The notes below the pieces were generated by a model. The model was not told the origin of the DNA. It ran no database searches and saw only the letters and a list, made by a program, of their open reading frames with translations. A program made the position numbers and the translations under genes. This document shows, piece by piece, positions 17,853-26,407 of a stretch of DNA of 64,000 nucleotides. Origin of the DNA: Deltaproteobacteria bacterium (lineage in GTDB: Bacteria; Desulfobacterota; Deferrimicrobia; Deferrimicrobiales; Deferrimicrobiaceae); the NCBI GenBank assembly GCA_016218975.1, contig JACRCO010000013.1, forward strand, positions 1 through 64,000, in the 5' to 3' direction. Numbering within the stretch: the stretch's first letter is position 1; each line of letters begins with the position of its first letter.

Positions 17853-17890
17853 AAAAAATGCCGCGGGGGCGGGGAAATTCCCCGCCCCCG
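17853..17890 (-). terminator. Intercistronic hairpin/partial terminator in the sugar ABC operon
   Basis: On the minus strand, two perfect 11-bp GC arms (17880-17890 and 17864-17874) with a 5-nt loop are followed after a few bases by a run of six Ts. It sits between the binding-protein gene and the ATPase gene. Either an attenuating terminator or a mRNA-protecting hairpin, as in malE-malF, would leave the binding protein in excess. Confidence 0.72.
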
Positions 17891-17910
17891 ACGGATCGCC
17901 TGCCCGACGT

Positions 17911-19338
17911 TCAGGACTTCCCGCCGACGAGGCCCTTTTCCCGCCATTTCGCGAAGATCTTCTTCACCTGTTTTTCGGCTTCCGCCACCGCATCGGCGGG
18001 TTTCGTCCCGCGCACCGCGGTCGCCAGCATGTTCGGAAGGATGAAGGTGGCGAAGACCTCGCCTTCCGCCGGGCTTGCGGGACCCGGATGCCCCATGTTG
18101 GTGCTCCACTTCTCCGCGTCCTTGAGCACCGCGAGCTTTCCCTTCTCCTCGCCTGGGAGCGCGAAGGGATCGTTGCTGAACCAGGAGTTGTGAAGGTCAC
18201 GGAACTTCTTCGCGCCCTTGACCGCGGCGTACCCCCGGTTTCCGGACCGGATCGGCGTATCGAAGAAGGCGGGCGAGTTGTAGAGCTCGCTCGCGTACAT
18301 GGCCTGGTCGTAGTTCGACACCAGGTCGAGGAGGAACTGCTTCGCAAGGTCGACGTTCGAGGAATACTTGGGGACTATGTAGTTATAGATCACGTGCTCG
18401 CAGCTGAAACCCGTGCCCCTCGGGCCCTTGAGCGCAGGAGTGAAGTAGATGTCCTTCGCGATCTCGGGAACTTCCTTCTGCGCGGAGCGGTAGGCGGAGA
18501 TGGAATTGAGGATGTACGCCGCCCTTCCGGCGATCAGGGCCTGGTTGTTGGAGACTGCGGTCCACGAGAAGACCTCGGGGACCATGGCCTCCTTGTACAA
18601 CCGCGCCATGTATGCCGTTGCCTCGACCGTCTTCGGATTGTTGATGATGACGTTTTCGTTCGCGTCCTGGGTCCCGGTGTCGTAGGACCACAGGAGCGCC
18701 CTGGCCGCCATGTTCGAGTCGAGTTCCTGGGAAAGGCCGATCCCGAGCTGGATCCCCTGTTCCTTCTTGATCTTGCCGCCGTACGTGATCAGGTCTTCCC
18801 ACTTCACCGGTCCGTTCGGCTTTCCGGCCTTGGCCCACAGGCTTTTCCGGTAGCAGCCCGGGTCGATCGTCCAGCCGGGGACGAAGCTGTAGAATTTTTT
18901 CGTGTTCGGGTTGTAGGAGCTCCGCTTGCACAGCGGATGCATCTTTCCGAACCGCTTTTCCGCTTCCTTGACGATATCCCCGAGGTCGTGCACGCTCGGC
19001 TCGAACTGGGACGGGGGAGAGATCCACTCGATCAGGTCGTGTCCCTTGCCGGCGGAGACTTCGGCGGCGGTGCGCGAGGGGATCTCGGCGAGGCCGATGT
19101 GGTCCAGTGTCACGTTCACGCCGTTCGCCTGCCCCCAGACCTTGACGTAGTTGTCGAACCATTGGGTATCGAACCGGGGGACGAAGTGGGACCAGACGAG
19201 GATCTTCAGCTCTTTCCCGGCGGCGTGGCTGCGGCCGGGGATGATGATCGACGGCGCAACACCCATCGCGATGGTCCCGATGCCGGCGGCCTTGACGAAC
19301 TCCCTGCGGGTCATGCCTTTCCTGCCCGATTTAGCCAT
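17911..19338 (-). CDS. Sugar ABC extracellular binding protein with Tat signal
   Basis: This 475-residue family-1 extracellular solute-binding protein has a twin-arginine leader (MTRREFVKAAGIGTIAMG; RREFVK fits the Tat consensus, likely cut after SHA). It therefore appears to be exported folded. The mature part starts KELKILVWSHFVPRFDTQW and contains the family features of polyol and oligosaccharide binders. The frame is open far upstream, but the ATG at 19338 has a strong AAGGAGG ribosome site and gives the signal peptide directly. It heads the operon continuing through the ATPase, two permeases and nagZ. The ligand is unknown; the nagZ link makes a glycan or amino sugar worth testing. Confidence 0.92.
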   Translation of the reverse strand: MAKSGRKGMTRREFVKAAGIGTIAMGVAPSIIIPGRSHAAGKELKILVWSHFVPRFDTQWFDNYVKVWGQANGVNVTLDHIGLAEIPSRTAAEVSAGKGHDLIEWISPPSQFEPSVHDLGDIVKEAEKRFGKMHPLCKRSSYNPNTKKFYSFVPGWTIDPGCYRKSLWAKAGKPNGPVKWEDLITYGGKIKKEQGIQLGIGLSQELDSNMAARALLWSYDTGTQDANENVIINNPKTVEATAYMARLYKEAMVPEVFSWTAVSNNQALIAGRAAYILNSISAYRSAQKEVPEIAKDIYFTPALKGPRGTGFSCEHVIYNYIVPKYSSNVDLAKQFLLDLVSNYDQAMYASELYNSPAFFDTPIRSGNRGYAAVKGAKKFRDLHNSWFSNDPFALPGEEKGKLAVLKDAEKWSTNMGHPGPASPAEGEVFATFILPNMLATAVRGTKPADAVAEAEKQVKKIFAKWREKGLVGGKS

Positions 19339-19396
19339 TCCGAATCCTCCTTCCTCGGTCGTTTGGCGCCTGTTAGATATCAAGTGAAGTATCGCT

Positions 19397-19427
19397 ATCA
19401 TATCACCCGCCGGCGGTGCGAGGTCAA
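19397..19427 (-). promoter_or_regulatory. Probable promoter for the sugar ABC operon
   Basis: On the minus strand TTGACC (19422-19427) and TATGAT (19397-19402) match the sigma-70 boxes at 5 of 6 positions each. The spacer is 19 bp, longer than ideal, and contains a near-palindromic CACCGCCGGCGGGTG that could be an operator. It lies about 60 bp before the binding-protein ATG. Confidence 0.5.
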
Positions 19428-19442
19428 TTCGGCATTCGCCGG

Positions 19443-20300
19443 TCAGCGAATTTCCTCGCGCACGTCGAATGCGTCCCGCAGTCCGTCGCCGACGAGATTG
19501 AACGCCATCACCGCGACCATGATGGCGACGCCGGGGACTGCGGCGATGTGAGGGGCGACGAAGAGGAAGTGCCTCCCCTCCGCGATCATGGCCCCCCAGG
19601 AAGGAGCCGGCGGCGCGACGCCGAGCCCCAGGAAGCTCAATCCCGCTTCCGCCACTATGGCCCTTGATATGCCGAACGTCGCTTCCACGAGGATCGGGGA
19701 GAACGCGTTGGGAAGAACATGGAACAGCAGGATACGGGCCGGAGGGCTCCCGGCCGCGCGTGCAGACTCCACGAATTCCATCTCCTTGACCTTCATGACC
19801 TGCGCGCGGATGAGCCTTGCGTAACCGACCCATCCGAGGAGCGACAGCGCGATCAGCACGTTCCGCAGGGAGGGGCCCATGGCCGCGGTCATCCCGATCG
19901 CGAGCAGGATTCCGGGGAACGCCATCAGCACGTCGCAGATCCTCATGAACAGGTGGTCCGTGCGGCCGCCGAAGAAACCGGACGCGGAGCCGGCGAGGAG
20001 TCCGATCGAAAGGGAGACGGCGACCGTACCGAGACCGACGGCGACCGAGATGCGCGAGCCGTGAAGAAGCCGCGAGAGCAGGTCCCTGCCCAGTTTGTCC
20101 TGGCCCAGCCAGTGGGCGGCGGAGGCGCCCGACAGCCCCGACTCGAGGTCCTGGGCGTTGGGGTCGAACGGGGAGAGCCAGGGCGCTAACAGGGCGGCGA
20201 GGAGAAACGCGGCCGTGACGACAAGGCCGGCCGCCGCCCCCCGGTGCCGCAGGAACCGCGCTATTACCCTTCCGTTCGAAGCGGCGCCGGGGTCACTCAT
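19443..20300 (-). CDS. Peptide/nickel-type ABC permease (DppC-like)
   Basis: This 285-residue inner-membrane subunit shows HWLGQDKLGRDLLSRLLHG and the EAA loop EFVESARAAGSPPARILLFHVLPN, both hallmarks of DppC/OppC. The ending GDGLRDAFD is also typical. It overlaps the DppB-like gene by 8 bp. No DppD/DppF ATPases follow; the next gene downstream is the separately promoted sugar binding protein. The ATPases must be encoded elsewhere. Confidence 0.93.
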   Translation of the reverse strand: MSDPGAASNGRVIARFLRHRGAAAGLVVTAAFLLAALLAPWLSPFDPNAQDLESGLSGASAAHWLGQDKLGRDLLSRLLHGSRISVAVGLGTVAVSLSIGLLAGSASGFFGGRTDHLFMRICDVLMAFPGILLAIGMTAAMGPSLRNVLIALSLLGWVGYARLIRAQVMKVKEMEFVESARAAGSPPARILLFHVLPNAFSPILVEATFGISRAIVAEAGLSFLGLGVAPPAPSWGAMIAEGRHFLFVAPHIAAVPGVAIMVAVMAFNLVGDGLRDAFDVREEIR

Positions 20301-21213
20301 ACCGGATCCGGGGGTCCAGCCGCGAGTAGAGGAGGTCGGTCACAAGGTTCACGAACACGGTGCACAGCGCGATGAAGAGGACGCATCCCTGGACGAGCGG
20401 GTAATCGCGCGCGTCGATGGCCTGGACGGTAAGACGCCCGATTCCCGGCCAGGAGAAGATCGTCTCGGTGATTATGCTGCCTGCGAGCAAGGCTCCGAAC
20501 TGGAGACCGAGAACCGTGATCACCGGAATCGACGAGTTCTTGAGAGCATGGCGCAATACCGCGCCCCTCAAGGAAAGTCCCTTCGCGGCGGCTGTGCGGA
20601 CGTACTCCCGGCGTATCTCTTCAAGGAGCGAGGAACGCATCAGGCGCATGAGGATCGCGGCCATCCCCGATCCCATCGTGAGCGCGGGAAGGACCAGGTG
20701 CAACGCGGTGCCGAAGCCCGAGACCGGGAGGAGCCCCAACTGAATGGAAAAGACGAGGATCAGCAGCGGTCCGAGCCAGAAGTTGGGCATCGATAGCCCC
20801 AGCATGGCGAGGAGCGCCGAAATATGGTCCACCCACGAACGGGGGCGCAAGGCCGAGAGGACGCCCAGCGGAAAGGCGACTAGTATCGCCACGAGGAGCG
20901 ACGCCGCCGCCAGTAGCAGGGTGGCGGGGAAGCGGGAGAGAATTTCGCGGGCCACAGGCTCGCGGCTCCGGAAGGACAGGCCCAGGTCTCCCCTTGCCAA
21001 ACCTTTCAGGAATTCCGCGTATTGCTCGGCAATGGGCAGATCGAGCTTCAGGTCCCTGCGCAATTCTTCCTTCTGCGCGGCGACGGCGCTTTCCCCGAGC
21101 ATGATCTCCACGGGATCCCCGGGGATGAGGTGTATGAGGAGGAAGACTATCGTCACGACCCCGAAAACGACAGGCACGAGCTGTGCCGTGCGCGCAAGGA
21201 TATAGCGTCTCAC
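20293..21213 (-). CDS. Peptide/nickel-type ABC permease (DppB-like)
   Basis: A DppB/OppB-type permease of about 306 residues, starting RRYILARTAQLVPVVFGV, with LIHLIPGDPVEIMLG after TM1. The EAA-loop segment is EEIRREYVRTAAAKGLS, and the C-terminal part reads ARDYPLVQGCVLFIALCTVFVN. The GTG at 21213 overlaps the binding-protein TGA in GTGA and matches the family N-terminus; the frame is open further upstream but that part does not resemble DppB. It forms the channel together with the DppC-like subunit. Confidence 0.93.
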   Translation of the reverse strand: MRRYILARTAQLVPVVFGVVTIVFLLIHLIPGDPVEIMLGESAVAAQKEELRRDLKLDLPIAEQYAEFLKGLARGDLGLSFRSREPVAREILSRFPATLLLAAASLLVAILVAFPLGVLSALRPRSWVDHISALLAMLGLSMPNFWLGPLLILVFSIQLGLLPVSGFGTALHLVLPALTMGSGMAAILMRLMRSSLLEEIRREYVRTAAAKGLSLRGAVLRHALKNSSIPVITVLGLQFGALLAGSIITETIFSWPGIGRLTVQAIDARDYPLVQGCVLFIALCTVFVNLVTDLLYSRLDPRIRYE

Positions 21214-22805
21214 GGCGCAGCTTTTCCGGACGCGGGGCGTCCCCGCCCCTCGATATGCATGTCCTTCACCGACGAGTAGTCTTCGTCGGGCGTGAGGGTG
21301 AAGCCTGAAAGGCGTCGATCCCGAACCAGGATGTTGCGGTTTGCCCAGAGGGGGAACACCGGCAGGTCGCGGGAAAGGATTTCCTGGACTCCGCGGTAGA
21401 TCGCCTTTCTTTTTGCCCGCGACTGCTCCCGGCGCCCCGCCATGAGCAGGCGGTCGATTTCGGGGTTCGCATACCGGCCGCGGTTCGCGCCATCGGGAGG
21501 CGTCTGCGAGGAATGGAAGGCGTAATGGAAAATGTCGGGATCTGAAATCCCCACCCACGTAAGGCTGTAGAGCTGGAAGTTTCCTTTTTTGATGTCGGAG
21601 AAGAAGGCCCCCCACTCGAGGGACTGAACCTCCACCGAGATGCCCACCTGCCGCAGCTGCTCCTGGATGACGGCGGCGATCCTGCGGCGAAGCTCGTTTT
21701 GCGAGGTTTTATAGGCCAGTGCGAACCGCCGCTTCGGCCCGGGCCCGTCCGGGTCGCGGTACCCGGCGGAATCAAGGAGCCGTTTGGCCTCCGCAGGGTC
21801 GTATCGCAGACGCGGGAGGTCATCCGCGCGGGCCCAGAAGCCCGGTGCGAGAATCGAGTCGGCCATGTCGGCATGTCCCTTCAAGATCGCTCGCACGATC
21901 GACTCACGGTCTATTGAAAGAGCTATGGCGCGGCGCACCCGGACGTCCGACAGGACAGGGTCCGCCAGGTTGAACCCGAGATAGGAGACGTTGCTCCCTG
22001 CTGTTTCTTCCATCGCCAGGTTAGGGGATTTCAGGGCGGACGGGAGCAGGTCCGGGTCCACTCCGTTCAGTACGAAGTTGACGCTACCTTTTTTCAATTC
22101 CAGGAACCGGACGTTGCTGTCGGGCAGGAACTTCACGACGACCTTCGGGATAGCGGGAGGGCGGCCGTAATACCCCTCGTGCCGGGAGAGGGAAATCGCC
22201 TCGTCCGGGCGGAAGTCGTCTACTTTATACGGCCCGGCGCCGGGGACCGGGTTGTATCCTCGCGCCCCGAATCCGACCGGGACGATCCCGCGCGCCATCC
22301 CGGCGAGAAACGGGGCGAACGGCTCCTTCAGGCGGAAGACGACGGTCCGGGAATCCGGTGTATCGATTCCGGAGATCATGCCGTAAGTCGATCTGTGCGG
22401 AGACAGGTTTTTCGGGTCGAGAATCCACTCGTACGTGTAACGGACGTCCGCTGAATTGACTTCCCTGCCGCCGTGGAAGCGCGCTCCCTTGCGCAGCCTG
22501 AAGACGATTTCCAGGGGGGATTTCTCCTCCCATTCTTCCGCAAGGTCGGGGACGGGGTTCCCGGCCGCATCCCGCCGTACGAGGTATGCGTGCGTCATCT
22601 GCAGGATCTGCTCGCCGTAGGCGTCCGTGGCAAGGCGCGGGTCGATGCTCACCGGCGCCCCGGGAAGGGCGATGACCAGCGTTCCTTCGTCCATGGGAAG
22701 CTTCGGCGCGCAGCGGGCGAAGAGGAGACATGCGGCCAGGACAGCGGCTGCCGCCGCGGGCAGGTATCGTGGGGAAAAGTTTTTCCCGGCGCCTTTCACG
22801 CGCAC
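21210..22805 (-). CDS. Peptide/oligopeptide ABC binding protein (DppA/OppA family)
   Basis: This 531-residue family-5 solute-binding protein has an N-terminal hydrophobic export segment ending in a cysteine (LLFARCAPK), a loose lipobox with Arg at -1, so lipidation is uncertain. The mature part has TLVIALPGAPVSIDPRLATD, LAEEWEEKSPLEIVFRLRKG and VRRAIALSIDRESIVRA, all standard SBP_bac_5 blocks. The substrate may be peptides, nickel or glycans. It begins at GTG, 51 bp after the stop of a hybrid kinase on the same strand, so kinase and transporter genes may form one transcript. Confidence 0.92.
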   Translation of the reverse strand: MRVKGAGKNFSPRYLPAAAAAVLAACLLFARCAPKLPMDEGTLVIALPGAPVSIDPRLATDAYGEQILQMTHAYLVRRDAAGNPVPDLAEEWEEKSPLEIVFRLRKGARFHGGREVNSADVRYTYEWILDPKNLSPHRSTYGMISGIDTPDSRTVVFRLKEPFAPFLAGMARGIVPVGFGARGYNPVPGAGPYKVDDFRPDEAISLSRHEGYYGRPPAIPKVVVKFLPDSNVRFLELKKGSVNFVLNGVDPDLLPSALKSPNLAMEETAGSNVSYLGFNLADPVLSDVRVRRAIALSIDRESIVRAILKGHADMADSILAPGFWARADDLPRLRYDPAEAKRLLDSAGYRDPDGPGPKRRFALAYKTSQNELRRRIAAVIQEQLRQVGISVEVQSLEWGAFFSDIKKGNFQLYSLTWVGISDPDIFHYAFHSSQTPPDGANRGRYANPEIDRLLMAGRREQSRAKRKAIYRGVQEILSRDLPVFPLWANRNILVRDRRLSGFTLTPDEDYSSVKDMHIEGRGRPASGKAAP

Positions 22806-22856
22806 ATCGTAACACGCGGGCTCGGTGGACGCGCCGTGCGGATCGGGTTTGGGCCG

Positions 22857-24803
22857 TCAGTCCCCGTCCAGCACTTCCCGCACCTTTTTCGCCAGAACGA
22901 AGGGGCCGAAAGGTTTCTGAAGAAAAGGAACCCCGCTCTTCAAGTCGTACAAATCACGGATCGCATCGCCGGAATAACCGCTCATGAAGATCGCCTTCAG
23001 GTCCGGCCGCCGCTTCTTCAATGCGTCGAACGCCTCCTTGCCGCTCATCCTCGGCATGACCAGGTCCAGGATCGCCAGGGAAAAATCCTTTTCTTCCTTC
23101 GCCGCTTCCACGGCTTTCCTGCCGTCGGATGCCGTGACCACCGTATATCCGAACTCCTGGAGGATCCGCTCGAAAAGCGTGCGGAGGGATTCCTCGTCCT
23201 CGGCGAGCAGTATCGCCTCCGTCCCTCCCCGAATGGGCGATTCCTGGATGAAAGCCGGACCGTCCGGTTCGGCGCCGGCGGCCGGGAAATAAATCCGGAT
23301 GACCGTTCCCTTTCCGGGCTCGCTGGAGAGGTTTATGAAGCCGTTGTGTTGCCGGACGATGCCGTATGCCACCGGCAGGCCGAGGCCGGATCCCTTTTCC
23401 GGGTCCTTCGTGGTGAAGAAGGGCTCGAAGGCGCGTTTCCGCACGTCCTCGTCCATACCCGTCCCGGTGTCCGAAATCGAGAGAACCGCATAGCGGCCGT
23501 GGACGGCTTCCGGGTTTTTATCCAAGTGTTCGTCTCCCGGAACCGCTTCGGACGTTTCGATGAGAAGCCGGCCTCCGTGAGGCATCGCGTCCCGGGAGTT
23601 GATGCACAGGTTCATCAGGACCTGCTCCAGCTGTCCCCGGTCCGCTTTTATGGCAGGGAGTCCGGCCGCCAGGCTGTCCCGCACCTCGATGTTCGCTCCG
23701 ACCAGCTTGCGGATGAGGCTTATCGAATCCCTTATCGCCATGTTGAGATCCAGGTTCGCCGGCTTCATTTCCTGGCGGCGGGCGAACATAAGCAATTGCC
23801 GCGTCAACGTGGCCGCATGCTCCGCGCAACTTCGTATCCGATCCAGCTCCTCCGTGGCCTCCTCGTTTCCGTCGACATGTTTTTTAAGCACCTCGCTGAA
23901 TCCGAGGATTCCGGTGAGGGCATTGTTGAAGTCGTGCGCGATTCCACCCGCGAGCATGCCGGCGGCCTCCATCTTCTGCGCCTGCCGCAGCTGCGTCTCC
24001 AGTTTTTTTCGCTCGGTGATGTCGTGCAGCGTTACCGCCACCTGGAAGGGGGCGCTTTCTTCCGGCCTGAATTCCGGAATGGCGCTGATCTCCATCCAGG
24101 TGCGGGTCCCGGTCAGGGGGTTCGGGACTCCCGCCACGACGCCTCCGACGGGTTTGCCTGCGGCAAGTGCCGCGAACGGCGGAAGTTCACCGTCGCGGAA
24201 CGGGGAGCCGTTTTCGTGCACCGCTTCCCAGGACGATGGACGCGACACGATTTCCGTAAATTCTTCCCGCGGCAGTCCGAACATGCGGAGAGCCGAAGGG
24301 TTGACGTCGACGATATATCCGTCCGCCCGCTGGTGGAACGCCCCCTGGGTCATGTTTTCGAACAGCAGCCGGTACTTCGTTTCGCTCTCGCGGAGCGCTT
24401 CTTCGGACTGGACGCGGGCCGCCCTTTCCGCCGCCTCGTCCAGGGCGCGCAGCACCGCCGGCACGAGCCGCGACATCCGGTCCTTCAGGACGTAGTCCGT
24501 CACCCCGCTCCAGAGACATTCGATCGCCGGTTCCTCACCCGGTGTTCCTGAAACGATGATGAAAGGGATATAGAGGCGTCTTTGCTTCAGGATGTCGAAC
24601 GCGGACAGCCCGTCGAAGGAGGGAAGCATGTAGTCGGCAAGAATCAGGTCGAATTTCTCCAGGTCGATCGCGGCCAGAAAGTCATTGCGCGTTTCCACGC
24701 ACACGAACGTGCACCTGAGCCCTTCCGATTCGAGGCTCTTCCGCACGCGTTCCCGGTCATCGGCATTGCCCTCAAGATGCAGTATCGCAATCGGTTTCCG
24801 CAT
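22857..24803 (-). CDS. Soluble REC-PAS-HisKA-HATPase-REC hybrid kinase
   Basis: A 648-residue cytoplasmic kinase with no TM segments. An N-terminal receiver (1-120) has Asp57 in LILADYMLPSFDG. PAS follows at about 135-265. HisKA carries the phospho-His290 in GGIAHDFNN, and HATPase_c has SISDTGTGMDE and GSGLGLPVAYG. A C-terminal receiver has Asp580 in LAILDLVMPRMSG. I use the ATG at 24803, which has GGAGG nine nt upstream, rather than a longer in-frame extension. Receivers at both ends suggest input from another phosphorelay protein and internal phosphotransfer. The peptide ABC genes follow closely and may be controlled by or linked to this kinase. No DNA-binding output is present. Confidence 0.93.
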   Translation of the reverse strand: MRKPIAILHLEGNADDRERVRKSLESEGLRCTFVCVETRNDFLAAIDLEKFDLILADYMLPSFDGLSAFDILKQRRLYIPFIIVSGTPGEEPAIECLWSGVTDYVLKDRMSRLVPAVLRALDEAAERAARVQSEEALRESETKYRLLFENMTQGAFHQRADGYIVDVNPSALRMFGLPREEFTEIVSRPSSWEAVHENGSPFRDGELPPFAALAAGKPVGGVVAGVPNPLTGTRTWMEISAIPEFRPEESAPFQVAVTLHDITERKKLETQLRQAQKMEAAGMLAGGIAHDFNNALTGILGFSEVLKKHVDGNEEATEELDRIRSCAEHAATLTRQLLMFARRQEMKPANLDLNMAIRDSISLIRKLVGANIEVRDSLAAGLPAIKADRGQLEQVLMNLCINSRDAMPHGGRLLIETSEAVPGDEHLDKNPEAVHGRYAVLSISDTGTGMDEDVRKRAFEPFFTTKDPEKGSGLGLPVAYGIVRQHNGFINLSSEPGKGTVIRIYFPAAGAEPDGPAFIQESPIRGGTEAILLAEDEESLRTLFERILQEFGYTVVTASDGRKAVEAAKEEKDFSLAILDLVMPRMSGKEAFDALKKRRPDLKAIFMSGYSGDAIRDLYDLKSGVPFLQKPFGPFVLAKKVREVLDGD

Positions 24804-24880
24804 TGTCCCACCTCCTGCATCGCCCCGATTCCTGCATTGCCGCGCCTCCCTGGTATTGTGCGCAAAAAACATAACATACA

Positions 24881-24896
24881 TTGCATTTAATTGCAA
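24881..24896. promoter_or_regulatory. Palindromic operator-like site in a divergent promoter region
   Basis: TTGCA-TTTAAT-TGCAA is an inverted repeat in a conspicuously AT-rich island between the divergent hybrid kinase (start 24803) and double-HD gene (start 25015). The gap is about 210 bp. No convincing -35/-10 pair was identified, so the regulator is unknown. Confidence 0.4.
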
Positions 24897-25014
24897 AGAA
24901 TATAAATGCGTGATAAGTATTCTTCCCGGGAGAGTACGGTATTTTGCCTGAATTTTCGCCGGGTATTACGCGAAAAGATAAACGCAGACATTGAATGTAA
25001 AGGAGATGTGAAGC

Positions 25015-26283
25015 ATGATACGCGACCCGATCGTGATGCTGGACAACCTGGTTCTTTCCCTTTCCGATTCCCTGGACCTGATCCATCCGAAAGTAGTGGC
25101 CCACCAGCAGCGAGTCGCTTATATCGCGTTGCGGCTGGGGCGCGAAATGGGATTCCGCCCCCAGGATCTGTCCGACCTGATGTACGCCGGGGTGCTTCAC
25201 GACATAGGCGCCCTCTCCGTCGAGGAGAAGGTCAACATGATGATGAAAGCGGATTTCGAGAGGTTTGGAAACCATACGGTGCTCGGAGCTGGCCTTCTGG
25301 CCGGCTGCACGCATTTCACCAGGGCATCGGAGTATGTAAGGTACCATCACTATTCATGGGGGGAAGAAGAGAACTGGGAAGACGCCGACGAGCGGACCCG
25401 GTTATCCGCCAACGCGATCCATCTTGCCGATTACGTCGATCGCTTCGTTAAAAGGGACCGGAGCATACTGGAACAGGTCAATGCGGTGCGCGGCGAAATA
25501 TCCCGGCTAAAAGGGACGTGGTTCTCCCCGGACCTGGTGGAATGTTTCGGGAAGCTGTCCGCACAGGAATCGTTCTGGCTCGATTTTACCTCCACCAGGA
25601 TCTATCGGGTGCTGATGGACATAATCGCGTGGCCTCGAGTGGAGCTTCAACTCTGGGAGCTTGAAAACATCGGGAAGATCTTCGCCAGGATCGTCGATTA
25701 CCGCAGCCCTTTTACGGCTACCCATTCCTCCGGCGTCGCCGTGGTCGCAAGGGAACTCGCACGGAAAATGTATTTTTCCGAAAAAAGCTGCCGATTGATG
25801 CATGTGGCGGGTTTCCTGCACGATCTCGGAAAGGTTGCGGTGCCGAATTCGATCCTGGACAAACCGGGGAAGCTCGACCCGGCGGAATTCGACATCGTAC
25901 GGGCGCACACCTACCATACTTACCAGATCCTCTCGACGATCGGTGGATTCGAGGATATCGCCGGTTGGGCGTCCTTCCATCATGAAAGGCTCGACGGAAA
26001 AGGATACCCGTTCCACCTCGGCGGCAGCGAGCTTTCGCTCGGCTCACGGATCATGTGCGTGGCCGACGTTTTTACCGCCGTTACCGAAAACCGTCCGTAT
26101 CGCACCGGGACGAGGCGGGACGATACCATGCCGATCCTCCTCAATCTCGTGAAATCCGGCGCGCTGGACGGAAACATAGTCAGGATCATGGAGGGGAATT
26201 ACGAGGAAATGGACGGGATCCGGGCGCGCGAGCAGAATGCCCACCTTTCGGATTACAAGCGCATGGTTGCCGGACCCCGGTAG
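25015..26283 (+). CDS. Double HD-domain protein with HD-GYP phosphodiesterase module
   Basis: This 422-residue cytoplasmic protein carries two HD modules. The first (about 20-145) has VLHDIGALSVEE (HD 62-63) and a later HHYSWGEEENW segment. The second (about 225-400) is a canonical HD-GYP with FLHDLGKVAVPNSILDKPG (HD 269-270), HHERLDGKGYP (HHE 322-324, GYP 330-332) and DVFTAVTENRPYR. HD-GYP domains hydrolyse c-di-GMP. A strong AAAGGAG ribosome site precedes the ATG. A GGDEF cyclase gene lies 124 bp downstream on the same strand, so synthesis and breakdown of the same messenger are encoded side by side. Confidence 0.92.
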   Translation: MIRDPIVMLDNLVLSLSDSLDLIHPKVVAHQQRVAYIALRLGREMGFRPQDLSDLMYAGVLHDIGALSVEEKVNMMMKADFERFGNHTVLGAGLLAGCTHFTRASEYVRYHHYSWGEEENWEDADERTRLSANAIHLADYVDRFVKRDRSILEQVNAVRGEISRLKGTWFSPDLVECFGKLSAQESFWLDFTSTRIYRVLMDIIAWPRVELQLWELENIGKIFARIVDYRSPFTATHSSGVAVVARELARKMYFSEKSCRLMHVAGFLHDLGKVAVPNSILDKPGKLDPAEFDIVRAHTYHTYQILSTIGGFEDIAGWASFHHERLDGKGYPFHLGGSELSLGSRIMCVADVFTAVTENRPYRTGTRRDDTMPILLNLVKSGALDGNIVRIMEGNYEEMDGIRAREQNAHLSDYKRMVAGPR

Positions 26284-26345
26284 GAATTCCCTCATTTCCC
26301 ATCGGAAAATCTCCGGGAAAAAGCTCATAATTCATAAAGTATTCC

Positions 26346-26403
26346 GATGTCTCCTCCGATAAGTCATCCGACGATACGCGTATCGCCGCATAGGGGAGAC
26401 ATC
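26346..26403 (+). promoter_or_regulatory. Two-tier RNA hairpin covering the ribosome site of the GGDEF gene
   Basis: GATGTCTCCTC (26346-26356) pairs with GGGGAGACATC (26393-26403), 10 Watson-Crick pairs plus one G-U. Inside lies a perfect 14-bp palindrome CGATACGCGTATCG (26372-26385). The right arm contains the GGGGAG Shine-Dalgarno, nine nt before the ATG at 26408. When folded, this RNA would hide the ribosome site, suggesting translational control by temperature, ligand or an antisense partner. I see no GEMM c-di-GMP riboswitch core. Confidence 0.6.
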
Positions 26404-26407
26404 ATCG

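Noticed and set aside
16915-19551. 878-residue plus-strand open frame
   Set aside because: It runs antisense through the ABC permease, ATPase and binding-protein genes, all of which have strong family motifs; long antisense frames are expected in GC-rich coding DNA.
26284-26407. c-di-GMP (GEMM) riboswitch before the GGDEF gene
   Set aside because: The conserved GEMM core sequences are not present; only the hairpin over the ribosome site is supported.
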